NCBI RefSeq assembly: GCF_030435805.1
Contig: NC_081303.1
Span: 72,453,910-72,517,909, forward strand
Source of the DNA: Mustela lutreola
Lineage: Eukaryota; Chordata; Mammalia; Carnivora; Mustelidae
Length of the DNA: 64,000 bases
Direction of reading: 5' to 3'
Shown here: positions 25,276 through 36,714 of the stretch, piece after piece
Position numbering within the stretch: position 1 is the first letter of the stretch
Layout: each line of letters starts with the position of its first letter
The notes under the pieces: generated by a model
The model's input: the letters and a program-made list of their open reading frames with translations, nothing else
Told to the model about the DNA's origin: nothing
Database searches by the model: none
Position numbers and translations under genes: made by a program

Positions 25276-25500
25276 TTGGGATTTTCTGTATAGACAATCA
25301 TCCCATCTGTGAAGAAATGTGTTTATTTTTATCATTTCAATTTTGTTCTTTTCTAGAAACTAAGCAGAGTTTCCTTTCTCCAGAGGTAATCCATATTTGT
25401 GTATGGTAGATGTTTAGAAGGACTACCAGTTTAGGTCCTTTAAAAATTTACAGTAAGTTTACTATAAATTTACAAGTTTAGATCTACTGCAAATTAAATT

Positions 25501-27890
25501 CAGAGCTCAAGCTTTCCTAGACCAAGTTGAGATACAAATCTGAGCTGTAAATTTGATGAAGTCTAACTTTTCACCTCTCTTGAATGGATGTATTTTCCCC
25601 ACCCTGACCCAGTGTCTTTGGCCAGCCTTGAGGTAATTTTTCCACTAGTACTTCCTAACAGGGAGCTAAGGAGTGAGCTTAATTCTGCTTCGTGCTTATG
25701 TTAAGGCAGCATCCTTCAGTTACAGCTTAAAGTAGAAGATCGACTCTTTGACCCTCATTAGGTGAGTGCTGGATTTTCATTTTTGTCAGGGTTGTCCTGC
25801 GCTTCCCTCAAATCAACAACTTGGATTTGTGTTCCTTCCAGATAAGCAAATGTCCTCAGTGTGAAAGGAACTTCCAGCACTCCACTCACTTTTCTAGATT
25901 CTTGCTTTTTTTCAGATTTTATCCTGAAAATTCCTAGCATAGGAATCTTTGCTCAGCTTGCTATTAATGAACATTTTTAGAATATTTCTCCCGTAATTTC
26001 ACTTGTTTTCAGAAGGATGGTTTACTGAAATACCCATATTGGGGAGCCCAGCCTTCCCTCTTGAATGTCCTGGCACAAAAAAGACAGTAGTTTCCACTTA
26101 AGTTTCTCATTCTTAATGTTTTTGTTCACAAAGTCATGGAATGAGTCTCAGCCCTGGTTGTGTCTGAGGGTCTTCACCGGGACATGGCCATCTCTCCAGT
26201 GGTCCTGATGTTCGCTGGCACTGTCCTGGTGCCTCAGCATGCCCCTTGTAGATAGCCATGCTGCATTTGTCCCTGCGAAATTGGAATGATCAGTATGATC
26301 GGTTTATCTTTGAGGCACTGTGATGTGTAATGTCATGCTTGGCAAATCACTGCACTCTGTGAAGTGTTGCTGAATAAAAGTCTTCCCAATAACTCCCTGA
26401 AGGACATTTGAAAAAAACAGTTGTCTAACTTATTCAGGCTTTTGGTAGAGAAGTAAAACAGAGATTTCCTGCGTAATCGCCCACCCTGTCTTTACTTCCT
26501 TCATTTGTTAAATCAATCTTCATGTAAACCTTAGGGTTGGAAAACTTGGTTTCTCTTGACATCCTGGTGTTTTGTAAACTTTTTTTCTGAAAGTAACTAA
26601 ATTCCCCCCATGCTAAAAAAAAATACTTGCTTCCTTTTTTGTGCTTTACAGAGAGGGACATTTTTTACAATCTGAATTATTTCTTCTTGTATTAGATAAG
26701 ATGCTTTTGTCCACATTCAGCCATTTATTTTCTGTCTCCCGTCAGCTCCCCGGGGTCTCAAAGGGCCCTAGTCCTTAGACTCCCAGAAGACTGGAAATAC
26801 TCTCCAACTTAATTATAGAATCTGAATTGACATATGAATATAGAATGGACTATTTTCAGCCTCTTACTTAAGACTCAAAGAGGTTTGGACAACTAAGTGT
26901 CCAGATAAACTCATCATGAAATATTTCAGTGCATTTTTTTTTTCCTCAGTCACTTAATCTTTCAGGACACATGCCATTGCTTTTACAAGTGACCTTGTAC
27001 TACTCCTTCTTTCAATATTCAAAAGATCTACAAGACTGGGAGCCATTAAACCCAAAGTCATATGTCAACGTTCTTGATCACTTGAACCTAAGTGGGTAAG
27101 TGTATTTCTTTAGTCAGTTACTATCTAAAGAAACATTTTCCACCAAGGAGTTCAAATTTGAATGTATTTGAATAATAGTTTTTACTATTATGAAAAAGAA
27201 AAAAGATTCTGCACCAAAGTAAAACTGAATTTGCTTTTTTCTCAAAATGAAAGAAGCATCCACTCTGATTGAGTCTGCGTACACACACAAACAGAACACA
27301 CACACACACCGCACTGTACATCAAACTGAATGCTGAGAAATCCCAGAAGTAAAGAAGTAAAGGGGCTGGGGCAGGAAAGTTTATCAGCGTAGATTTCTCC
27401 TTTTTTAAGATGACTTTGAGAATTAAAAAAAAAAAAAAGAATTAGGAATGATATAGATTTTAATAGAATAGCAGAGAACATATTCTAGGGGAAAAAATTA
27501 TGGTCTATGAGAAAACTCAGAAACAAAAGTAGAATGAAAGCACACCATCTCGTATTAGGTTTTTGTTTGTAGGGTCTATTCTGTACCCTGTACTGTGGCG
27601 GGACTGTAGGTCATTCAGAATATATTGCTATGGTCCCTGCCCCAAAGAAACAGTCTACAGAAAGTGTGTGCGTTACTAGATACTACATATATACTATGCT
27701 AAACATGGTACTATGTGCTATATTCACTCTATATTCTAAACTGTAGGATATATAGTATAATGCACTATACTGTGTGTAATATACTATATAATATGTAATA
27801 TTTAGTATGGAAATATGGTATATATAATAATCTGTACTCCATATATAATGTACATATAGTGTTACAAGATAATGTCCAACCTACTCACCA
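25501..27890. other. Intergenic DNA, nothing recognised
   Basis: Only short frames without family resemblance. A low-complexity block of ATAT/TACTATA words occupies about 27680-27860. Confidence 0.35.
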
Positions 27891-27894
27891 TACA

Positions 27895-28075
27895 TATGAT
27901 TTCAAGATCTCTAAATAAGCATCTATGGGGACTGTAATTGTCAGAGAAGGTATATTGGAGGCTGTGGGAAATGATGAGGATTTGAATGTAGAAAACAACA
28001 GGTCATACAAGTATGTGAAGTGGCATGAGAAAACATAAATATTGTGGCCCTAAACAGGAGCTATCTTAGATGCAA
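27895..28075 (-). repeat. LINE-2-like remnant
   Basis: GGGGACTGTAATTGTCAGAGAAGGTATATTGGAGGCTGTGGGAAATGATGAGGATTTGAATG follows the reverse L2 segment that normally reads GTCAGGGAAGGCCTC…TTTGAG. Strongly diverged. Confidence 0.4.
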
Positions 28076-28470
28076 TCAAGTTCTTGCTTAAATCACAGAA
28101 AAATAAGCTGATGCTTTAGGGAGATGGTGAAAACGGTTTGAGTCGCAAAACTGTGATTAAAATTAAGCAACATCCTTGACATTCCCTATCTTTGAGTGTG
28201 TTCACCAGATCCTGGGCTTACCTTATTGCTATTCTTTTGGTTCTTTTTTCTCACCTCCCAACCCAAGGTTTAGAGATAATAAATCTCATATTCTAAAATT
28301 TAATAATTCAGGAAAATTTAAGAATTAAAAGTGAAATATTCCAGGAAAATCAGAAAGGGCAAAATGAGTTTTTACTTGAATAAGCAACATGGGACCATGC
28401 CTGCTTTAGTGCCTTGGGAAAAAATGTGTGGGACAGATTCTGTCATAAAATGGCAGTCGCATGGGGAGGG

Positions 28471-28650
28471 GGGGTTGTCCCCGGGTGGCTCAGTTGGTTT
28501 AGTGTCTGCCTTTGGCTCAGGTCATGATGTCAGGGTCCTGGGATTGAGCCCTGCACTGGGGTCATTGCTCAGCATGGAGTCTGCTTCCCCTCAACCCCTC
28601 CCTCCTGCTCATGTGCTCTCTCGATCTCTCAAATAATTTAAAAAAAAATA
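28471..28650 (+). mobile_element. SINEC, older copy
   Basis: Forward copy with CCGGGTGGCTCAGTTGGTTTAG, TCATGATGTCAGGGTCCTGGGATTGAGCC, and CTCTCGATCTCTCAAATAATTT. The GTTGG box and the simple tail mark an older SINEC class than the copy at 18868. Confidence 0.88.
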
Positions 28651-28799
28651 TGAAAAATATATGGTGGGTAGAAAGTGGATTAGAAGCTAGAAGACTTAAA
28701 TTCTCGCACTGACTTGACTACTTGAACATATTATTTAGTTTTTTTTTAAATATTCTATTCAGATTTTAAAAATGAGCCTATGATAAACTACAGATTATG

Positions 28800-28920
28800 C
28801 TTTATGCTAGGGATTCAGCTATTAATAAAAATATCAGTCCTAGCTTGTAGGAAGCGAATAGTCCATAGAGGGAGCCAAACACAGGAGAGGAGTTCAATTT
28901 AACACCTTCAGTGCAAAGAC
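28800..28920 (-). repeat. LINE-2-like remnant
   Basis: ATGCTAGGGATTCAGCTATTAATAAAAATATCAGTCCTAGCTTGTAGGAAGC corresponds to the reverse L2 3' region (GGGGATACAGCAGTGAACAAAAC…GAGCTTAC). Confidence 0.5.
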
Positions 28921-30137
28921 GAGGCTGCTCCCAGGTTACTCTGCTCAGGAGAGGACACTCGGTGCTCTCACCTTACCTATAAGAAGGATCCAAAGACACT
29001 CGTGCTATCTACTGGGTGGGGAAGGCCAAAATGAGGTAGCGTACATGAAAGCATCTTGTTTTCTGTAAAGTGCCATAAAAAGGGAGAGGGTGACAATGGC
29101 CAGTGTGGGGAGCTACCTAGACAAAGGAGCCAAGGCAGAGGTGAGGAAGAGGGAACATGCACGCACCTCGCGGGAAGCTATGCCTTATGCTTTATACCCA
29201 CTGGAGGAGCCAACAAGTTGAGCGATGCCGAGAGGTACACGTGTTGTACTGGGTTTCTCCTGAGTTCCTGAACCTGCACCTGAAAGTAAGAGGATTAAGG
29301 CTTTGGGTGTTATTTTAATATGAAATAGGTACGCTTTGTATTTTGCTAACGTTTCTAGCAATAAAATACCTTACACATGATAACTGTCTCCCTCTGAATG
29401 AAAGCCTGTGTTATAACACAGCACCTTATAAAATTAAGGGAAGGAAATGTTTGAAGTCAGACCCTGAGAAATACTGCTTTCAAGAGGCAAGTACTACTTC
29501 CTCCTGTGTCTTAGCTGGATGATGCACTGGTGGGAAGATTTCCAAGGGTGTGATGTGGAAATAGCCGTGGAGAGATGGTCTGTTTTCTGAAGCAAACCAG
29601 GGCTGGGGAGGTCACTGTTCTGCCTCTGACAGATGTGCCCTCCAAAGCCCCGTTCCAAGGGAATAGTGGCAATGCATTTCCCAACGCAAGAGGAGCAATC
29701 TACCTTTCCTCTACCACACCATCCTCATTCCAAACCCTCCAAGATACCTTCTGGTGTAGGTCAAGTGATGAGTTGGATTCTTAGACTATTCTCTGCCAGG
29801 AATTGTCCTTGAACTTTAAAAATGATGTTTCTTTATCATTGCACCTGTCTTCTGATTGTATCTGACCATCACATGTTCTTTTCTTGCTTGCGTCTATCAT
29901 AGCTGGCCATCTACTGTGATGGGTAGTGGTCAGAGGACAGGCATATCATGCTGCTAGTAATCATCTGCACTAGCAGATGTTATCAATAATATGTAATATA
30001 GATATGTAGTCATTCCAAAAGCATTTTTTTTTTCATTTTGGAAAAATAGTATTATTGTATCTGGAAACAGTAAATCATTCTTATTTATGTTTGGACAATA
30101 TCTTTTCCAACAAAAGGAGGTGGAAATATCCTGCATT
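28921..30137. other. Intergenic DNA, nothing recognised
   Basis: No gene, SINEC or L1 landmark seen before the L1 at 30154. Confidence 0.4.
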
Positions 30138-30153
30138 AAAAGTGAAGTATATT

Positions 30154-30393
30154 AGAATAAATGAAAGAAGATGGGATTGGGAGGGAGACAAACCATAAGT
30201 GACTCTTAATCTCACAAAACAAACTGAGGGTTGTTGGGGGGAGGGGGTTTGGGAGAAGGGGGTGGGATTATGGACATTGGGGAGGGTATGTGTTTTGGTG
30301 AGTGCTGTGAAGTGTGTAAACCTGGTGATTCACAGACCTGTACCCCTGGGGATAAAAATATATGTTTATAAAAAATAAAAAATTATATTAAAA
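30154..30393 (+). mobile_element. 5'-truncated young L1, 3' UTR end
   Basis: Forward copy of the same L1 3' end as 23552-24145: GACTCTTAATCTCACAAAAC, G-rich 3' UTR block, GTGATTCACAGACCTGTACCCC, ATAAAAAATAAAAAATT. Bracketed by a 16-base duplication AAAAGTGAAGTATATT at 30138-30153 and 30394-30409. It lies 0.5 kb before the OR10T2 coding exon. Confidence 0.9.
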
Positions 30394-30692
30394 AAAAGTG
30401 AAGTATATTTAGAGTCATCAAATTAAAATAGATTTATTGTTAAATATTTGAAAATATAAAAATATATCAGACAGCAAACCCAAATCTTCTCCAACCTTAC
30501 CATAAATACAGGTTGATATCTTAAATATGGCTTGGTATCTTATCTTTTCTCTTATTATGGTAGGAGATTTTCTCATGTCCTCATGTCATCTTGGGGAATA
30601 TCAAAGTAGCTTCTGTTGTTGTTTCTTTTCATCTTGTACATTTCTATAATATAACTAATCATTCTCTCATTATTGGAGATTAATAATTTCTT

Positions 30693-30753
30693 ATAAAAAT
30701 CATCAGAAGGAGTATCTTCTCCTATCTTCTCCTATAAAAATCATCAGAAGGAG
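30693..30753. repeat. 41-bp imperfect tandem duplication
   Basis: ATAAAAATCATCAGAAGGAG occurs at 30693-30712 and again at 30734-30753, with TATCTTCTCC doubled in between. It sits in the presumed intron just before the OR10T2 coding exon. Confidence 0.8.
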
Positions 30754-30860
30754 AGGGAGATAGAGGGAGAGAAAGAGGCAGAGAGATTTATTGATACTCT
30801 GGGCCTGAAGAGAAGACACTGAAAGAGAAGTCATCGGGAAGATATTCATCATTGTGTCTC

Positions 30861-30876
30861 CCAAACTCATTTGCAG
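30861..30876 (+). other. Probable 3' splice site of the OR10T2 coding exon
   Basis: CCAAACTCATTTGCAG ends in CAG 15 bases before ATG 30892, with a pyrimidine-containing run upstream. Position fits the usual OR gene plan of a non-coding 5' exon spliced close to the start codon. Confidence 0.45.
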
Positions 30877-30891
30877 AAAGAAGTCATCCAG

Positions 30892-31839
30892 ATGCATGGT
30901 TCCAACAGAACCACGATGGTTGCCCAGTTTATCCTGGTGGGCTTCTCCAGCCTGGGGGAGCTCCAGCTGCTGCTGTTTGTGGTCTTCCTTCTCCTGTACC
31001 TGACCATCCTGCTGGCCAATGCCACCATCATGGCAGTTATCCGCTGTAGCCGGACTCTGCACACTCCCATGTACGGTTTCCTGTTCATTCTCTCTTTTTC
31101 CGAATCCTGCTACACATTTGTCATCATCCCTCAGCTGCTGGCCCACCTGCTCTCGGCCACCAAGAGCATCTCCTTTGTGGCCTGTGCCACCCAGCTCTTC
31201 TTCTTCCTCGGCTTTGCCTGCACCAACTGCTTCCTCATTGCTGTGATGGGGTATGACCGCTATGTGGCAATCTGCCACCCTCTGAGGTACACACTCATCA
31301 TGAACAAAAGGCTAGGGTTGGTGTTGGTTTCCCTGTCTGGAGTCACGGGTTTCTTCATTGCTTTGGTGGCCACCAACCTCATCTGTGACATGCCTTTCTG
31401 TGGCCCCAACAGGGTCAACCACTATTTCTGTGACATGGCGCCCGTTATTAAGTTAGCCTGCACAGACACTCATGTGAAGGAACTGGTTCTCTTCAGCCTC
31501 AGCATCCTGGTGATCATGGTGCCTTTCCTGCTGATTCTCATCTCCTACGGCTTCATCGTTAACACCATCCTGAAGATCCCCTCAGCTGAGGGAAAAAGGA
31601 AGGCCTTTGCCACATGTGCCTCCCACCTCACGGTGGTCTTTGTGCATTACGGCTGTGCCTCCATTATCTACCTGAGGCCCAGATCCAAGTCTGCCTCTGA
31701 CAAGGATCAGCTGGTGGCGGTGACCTACACTGTGGTGACTCCCCTGCTTAATCCACTTGTCTACAGTCTGAGGAATCAGGAAGTGAAGACTGCCCTCAAA
31801 AGAGTCCTGGGAATGCCTGTGGCAATCAAGGTGGTCTAA
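30892..31839 (+). CDS. OR10T2: Olfactory receptor OR10T2
   Basis: A complete 315-residue class II odorant receptor. Start at ATG 30892 (MHGSNRTTMVAQFILVGF) aligns with human OR10T2 MRGFNKTT; the frame continues upstream only through a TTG that overlaps the splice acceptor. Landmarks: glycosylation site NRT at residue 5, LHTPMYGFLF after TM2, the OR10T-typical GFACTNCFLIAVMGYDRYVAICHPL at TM3, ECL2 NRVNHYFCDMAPVIKLACTD, LILISYGFIVNTILKIPSAEG in TM5/ICL3, KAFATCASHLTVV into TM6 and PLLNPLVYSLRNQEVKTAL in TM7. It matches remembered human OR10T2 almost throughout. All receptor motifs are intact. It is followed 13 kb later by CD1E on the opposite strand, as in human. NQEV replaces the usual NKEV after TM7, a mild change. 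Confidence 0.96.
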   Translation: MHGSNRTTMVAQFILVGFSSLGELQLLLFVVFLLLYLTILLANATIMAVIRCSRTLHTPMYGFLFILSFSESCYTFVIIPQLLAHLLSATKSISFVACATQLFFFLGFACTNCFLIAVMGYDRYVAICHPLRYTLIMNKRLGLVLVSLSGVTGFFIALVATNLICDMPFCGPNRVNHYFCDMAPVIKLACTDTHVKELVLFSLSILVIMVPFLLILISYGFIVNTILKIPSAEGKRKAFATCASHLTVVFVHYGCASIIYLRPRSKSASDKDQLVAVTYTVVTPLLNPLVYSLRNQEVKTALKRVLGMPVAIKVV

Positions 31840-32034
31840 CAAAACCCCTGAAATTAATGAGGGAAGCTATAGTTGTCAAAGACAAGATATTTTTTTCTGT
31901 CTTTTTACCAATCCAGTCCTGACATGGACAGCATTTCTAAGGATTAAGACCTTTCTCTTTCCTCCCAGTCCAGAAAACGGATGAGTCAGTCTACATGCTA
32001 CATTGTTCAATGCTTGGTTGAGAAACAAAAAACT

Positions 32035-32230
32035 GGGGCACCTGGATGGCTCAGTTGGTTAAGCATCAGACTCTTGGTTTCAGTTTGGGTCATGATCTCA
32101 GGGTCATGAGACTGAGCCCTGCGTTGGGCTCTGTGCCGAGCATAGGGTCCACTTGGGATTCTCTCTCTCTCCTTCTCCCCCGCCTCTCTTTACTGACACC
32201 CTCTCCCAAAACAAACAAACAAACAAACAA
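32035..32230 (+). mobile_element. SINEC, older copy
   Basis: Forward copy: GGGGCACCTGGATGGCTCAGTTGGTTAAGCATC, GGTCATGATCTCAGGGTCATGAG, CT-rich block, tail (AAAC)n. It lies about 200 bases past the OR10T2 stop and may be carried in its 3' UTR. Confidence 0.92.
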
Positions 32231-32262
32231 TGAAACAACTCACACTTGGCAATAAGAGAAAA

Positions 32263-32303
<41 letters not shown>

Positions 32304-32333
32304 ATATATGTGTGTGGGGGGTGTATATATATA

Positions 32334-32390
<57 letters not shown>

Positions 32391-32394
32391 GTAT
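32263..32394. repeat. Compound (TA)n / (TG)n microsatellite
   Basis: About 130 bases of alternating pyrimidine-purine: (TA)n, a TGGCATATATATG island, (TG)n, (TA)n again and further TATG words. Follows directly on the SINEC tail. Confidence 0.95.
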
Positions 32395-32479
32395 TTTTAT
32401 GAGAAGACAATAATCAAATTGAAAAGTGGTCATGGTTAGCTTTCCTGGATGAGTAGAGAATAGGATCCAAAGCTACTGG

Positions 32480-32825
32480 CCATGTCTTATCGAAGACGCA
32501 GGCATGGCATCTATAAGTAGTAAACCATCTATAAGTAGTAAACCCACTATATACCAGGTTCCATGAAAAGTGGGAAAATCATGACCAGTAAGCTGATAGT
32601 TTATAGAGAGGTGGGAAGGGTAGGAACATGAACAGAGAAAGGAAACTATGACAACGCACGATGACCAAATCTGTTAAAAGGATATAAACTAAGAGTTATC
32701 AGAGCCAAAAGAAAAAATATATATATTCTTTCTGAAGGAAAAAAAATGGAATAAGTGAGATGAGAAAAGGGGAAAGAAAATCTGAACTGGGCCTTAAAGA
32801 AAGAGCAAGATTTCAATATCAAGAA
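32480..32825 (-). repeat. LINE-2-like remnant with short tandem duplication
   Basis: CCACTATATACCAGGTTCCATG, GAACATGAACAGAGAAAGGAAACTATGAC and GGGCCTTAAAGAAAGAGC follow reverse L2. At 32508-32543 the unit CATCTATAAGTAGTAAAC occurs twice in tandem. Confidence 0.5.
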
Positions 32826-35521
32826 CGGGGTTTTCCAGTGATGAGAAGATCCATCAATATTACCAGAACTGTTGATTTTTTCCCAAAATTTAAAACCAGT
32901 TTCTTATTATATTAATTATACATTAGATACATTTAAATCATGGTTTGTAGTTTTGCTTTGTTTTCATGGTGACGTGTTCAAGTTTTTAATGGATACAATT
33001 TTGTTTTAATAATGGACCTAAAACAACCAGTAATGACATCACACTTGCTACTGAAGTGCAACACAATGTTCTGGAAAGTCTCAAAAGGCTCAGGGCTCGC
33101 AGCCCACTGACCCTGCAACGGTCCCAGTGTGAACCTCCCCTGACTCTAACATCTGATCGTCATAATTTGAACTACAAATACTAAATGGAATTGGTTTTAA
33201 ATGTTATTTTATTTTGTTATTTTATTATTTTAAACCTATTATTTCAAGCCATGTAATTTGAGACAATATCTAAAACTCTTCAAACTGATGTGCTTTGAAC
33301 TTTTTTTTATCTGGACAACTGAGGAGCTTTTTGTTTTTGTTTTTGTTTTTTTTCCTGGGAATATGCAAATTATCCAGTGAGCCCAGAGCTTGTCTTCTAC
33401 TTGGGAGAGTCGGTTCTATTAATTAGAATTTTTTCTCTGCCCAGTGACCTAACCCGTACTAGAATAAAAATCTCCTGATTTGTTAAAATTATGTTTCATC
33501 ACCCAAAGGAAAAATGGTTATCATTAAGTACGTGACTGTGACAATAGCTTGTAAGCAGGGAACGTGTGTTTTATATAAACAGTTACAGCCAGCACGCTCT
33601 CTTCCCCGGGAAAAGCTCCCTGGCTAATTCCTCAACATAATCAACACTCGTGTCCAGCACATCACTTCCTGGGGTGTCTGTGTGGCTCAGCCCTTCTAGG
33701 CTACACTGTCTACGTCTGTCCTCAGAACCGAGTGTGACAGTTGCACTGATGATCCTAATCATCCTGCTGGTGACGTGTAATTCTGTAGTACGGCCTGGTG
33801 AGATGTTATTGCAATCAAGATTATTTGTGTCTAATAGAGGCAGATGGAGTGTTCTGGAAAAATAAAATATGAGCAAGAAAATCACAGAAGAAAGGAAAAT
33901 CCTAAAAGCTTAGAAGTGTCGTTTGCTTAGATTATTTTGCAGGTGTCTCTAAGTTCCCGCTCGTCCATAAATTCGTGAGAATTTTTCTAATGAGTTATGG
34001 GTTTATGCTAAATATGGTCTGAAGGTCTCCAATCATGTGGGCCAACATTTAAAGTAAAAGCTTTATCCCCAAGTGAAAATATGCATGGATATGTGCATGT
34101 TTTGGCATTTTGAGTCTAAATAAAGCATTTTAATTATATAAGGGTCGTTCTTTCACTATTCTGCTCTATCAGACTTTTTTGGGTTAGCCACCCAACCATC
34201 GGAGCCTATCTGGGGCAGGTATGTTTCAAACAGTGTGAAAATATTCTTCTCCCTGTGGATGACACAGAGACATGATAAGGCAAAAAGAAAACAAAGGAGA
34301 TCGTGCTATCATGATGGGCATCTAGCTAATTTTCCTTGAATGCTACTTAAGGCCATACAATCTTCCAAAGTGCTCTACAGCCCAATCTCACACAGGCCTT
34401 GTTGGCAAGGAATTTACTACTTCCTTCTTGAGGTGACTAAGCCGGAATTTTCAGGAAGCCTGGGGAGGCACACAGTTAAGAAGAGTCAGAATGGTTTCCA
34501 GACAAACGTGGAGCGCGGGCTGGTTCACTGAGCTGCTGCTCCTCCCCTCACCCCCGCCCCGTCATGCTCGGTGCCCCTTGCAGAGCCGCCCCTGCAGGAC
34601 CCAGAGGCAGTTCTGGTGCTTCCCCGGTGGTGTGACACTTTGAGGAATGTGAATCCACGTCCCCCACATAGATGAGGCCTCCTGACACATATACTCCCAG
34701 GTCTGAGCTCCAGCCCCCTTTAAGGTAATGTACTAAAGTACTAATGTACTCCGTCCTCCTTTAATTCCCATTCACAACGCTGCCCTGTAGCTGTTGGCAC
34801 AAACCCACCAGGGTCTGGAGAAAGCCCGAAGTCCAGTTGGTGATTCTTCTTTGCCTTAAAGCAAAACGACTTTTCCCCCTAATGGTGTGCTGTTTAACTC
34901 CTAATTTGGCTTAGATTGTGTAGTCATGATTTATCTTCTCTCATGGCTTTAGTAAGTCCTTCGTCAAATTATACAGGAACTACTGAAAACATGTCCTGAT
35001 CCCTTAGCTCCCTCCTCACACGGCAGACCCTGTTTTCTTTCTAAAATGAAACTTTATAGCTCATTCCAACCAAACACTCTTCCTGGTATCAACAAGTTGA
35101 ATAAAATATTCTTAAGTAAGAAATGGGAGAAGTGTATCATCAGCATAAGTTTCAGCAGGGAAAACCCCAGCAATGCTGGAAATCAGGTCTCTGGGTGCTG
35201 CGTCCACGCCTTCCTGTTAGTTAGCGCTACCCCAGTTACAGACACAGTTGTATCTCTATCAGCTGCTTCATTGTTTTTCTTCTTCTGACCTTATGTCTGC
35301 ACACCTGGCATCTCTGATCATCCTTCTACAGACTTCCTGTATAAAAAAAAAAAAATGCACTTGGCCTTTTACAGATCTGTGAAATGAAATGGTGATCACT
35401 CCGACCTGGCACATACTCTGGTTCCCAAATTTGCCACCCCTCCGGTTGCACACCTTTACTGAAACCCACATTTCTTATTGCGTCAATAATTTGCTGGTTG
35501 GCTTGTTAGTACATTAGTGAA
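32826..35521. other. Intergenic DNA, nothing recognised
   Basis: No gene or well-preserved repeat seen. Frames such as 35046-35288 have no family resemblance. A T-rich run with (GTTTTT)n-like words lies at 33330-33354. Confidence 0.35.
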
Positions 35522-35722
35522 TTTTTTAAAGATTCTATTTATTTATTAGAGAAAGAGTGAGAGAGAGAGAAAGCACACAAGTGGGAAACGGGGTAGAGGC
35601 AGAGGGAGAAGCAGGCTCCCCACTGAGCAGGGAGCCCGATGTGGGACTCGATCCCAGGACCCCAGGATCATGACCTGAACTAAAGGTGGATGTTTAATTG
35701 ACTGAGCGACCTGGGTGTCCCG
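35522..35722 (-). mobile_element. SINEC
   Basis: Reverse copy: TTTAAAGATTCTATTTATTTATTAG, GAGAGAGAGAAAGC, GATCCCAGGACCCCAGGATCATGACC, ATTGACTGAGCGACCTGGGTGTCCC. Near full length. Confidence 0.92.
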
Positions 35723-36704
35723 GTACATTAGCAAATTTTGGCACATGCTTGAGATATATCTTTCTAAGGGTTTTTAAATATATTTTTAAACATATTGGAT
35801 TTCTTATGAGATAACATCCACATAACACAACGACACACAATGGCCTGGGTGTCCTGCTTCTTACTTCCAGTCTTAATTTTAGCCAGGTCCTCTTCTCATA
35901 TTCTATATCTGAGCTTTTCAAACTATTTGGGGTGAAAGACTAACTTTCCTGACAAGTTATTATGTACCAGTGATGTTGTAAAATACAATGAAAGTGAATT
36001 ATTTAAAAACAAAATTAAAAGGACATGAAAGAACTTATTTTGTCTTACTATTAGACTAACATACGGACAGTTAATTGAGCTGTAAAAGTGTCTGAGCCTG
36101 GCTTCTCTCATCAGGAAAGAGTCACAGTTCGTCCTGCTCTCATCCTGTTCCCTGAACAGCATTGCTCAATCTTCTGGTATTTCCAAAATACTTGGACTCC
36201 CACAACATTCAAAACTGAGATATTATCCATCTCTGAGCCTGTAAGTTTTCAGCTTGGAGTGTCCCTTGAGCAAGCCAATTTTCCCTTTTGGTGAAATCTC
36301 TGACACCTCTCTTGTGATCCAGCAGGGAGAACTGGTCACCCCTTCCTTCTGCCCACAGCACGAAGTTCTCTGCCTGACCTGCTGGCTCTTCCATCTTCTG
36401 ACAAACTGTTCATACAGCTCTCTCCAGCACTGCAGAGTATTTCTTGAACTTGTTACTGCTCTCAAATAAGTGTCTTCAGTACGGGCATATCTCAAATTTA
36501 GAACTAAACCAATGGCTCCTTTGACCTCTAAATTCAGAAATTTATCAGGCATTTCAAATTAAACATCCGAAGCAAAATTCTCAACCTGTTCTCCAGCTCT
36601 GTTCCTTTCACAGTCTTATCTCTCTTAGTTAATTGTAAATCCCACTGGAATTCCAGTTTCTTGGAACAAAAACCAGGGGTCACTCCTAACTGTCTTCTTA
36701 AAAC
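35723..36704. other. Intergenic DNA, possibly in part old L2
   Basis: No coding frame of substance. The last part (…CACTCCTAACTGTCTTCTTAAAACATGTGACACA) continues after the L1 at 38015, where the text becomes L2-like. Confidence 0.35.
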
Positions 36705-36714
36705 ATGTGACACA

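Larger units (their letters stand above)
24163..25500 (-). mobile_element. Old L1 ORF2 fragment, interrupted
   Basis: Reverse ORF2 text at 24163-24300 (…TTGGTACTTTATTGTAAGTCTTGAAGTCAGG…) and 24880-25140 (…AATACCTTGAATTTATAGATCAAATTGGGAAGAAC…, a reverse match to the L1 KFIWK region; the short frame 25047-24862 ends near LIIKFIWKG), continuing after a young L1 at 25165-25275. The middle, 24300-24880, is not L1. Confidence 0.65.

Noticed and set aside
30871-30891. Upstream extension of the OR10T2 frame (TTG at 30871)
   Set aside because: It overlaps the splice acceptor; ATG 30892 matches the human start.
30703-31278. 191-codon - strand frame
   Set aside because: Antisense shadow of OR10T2.
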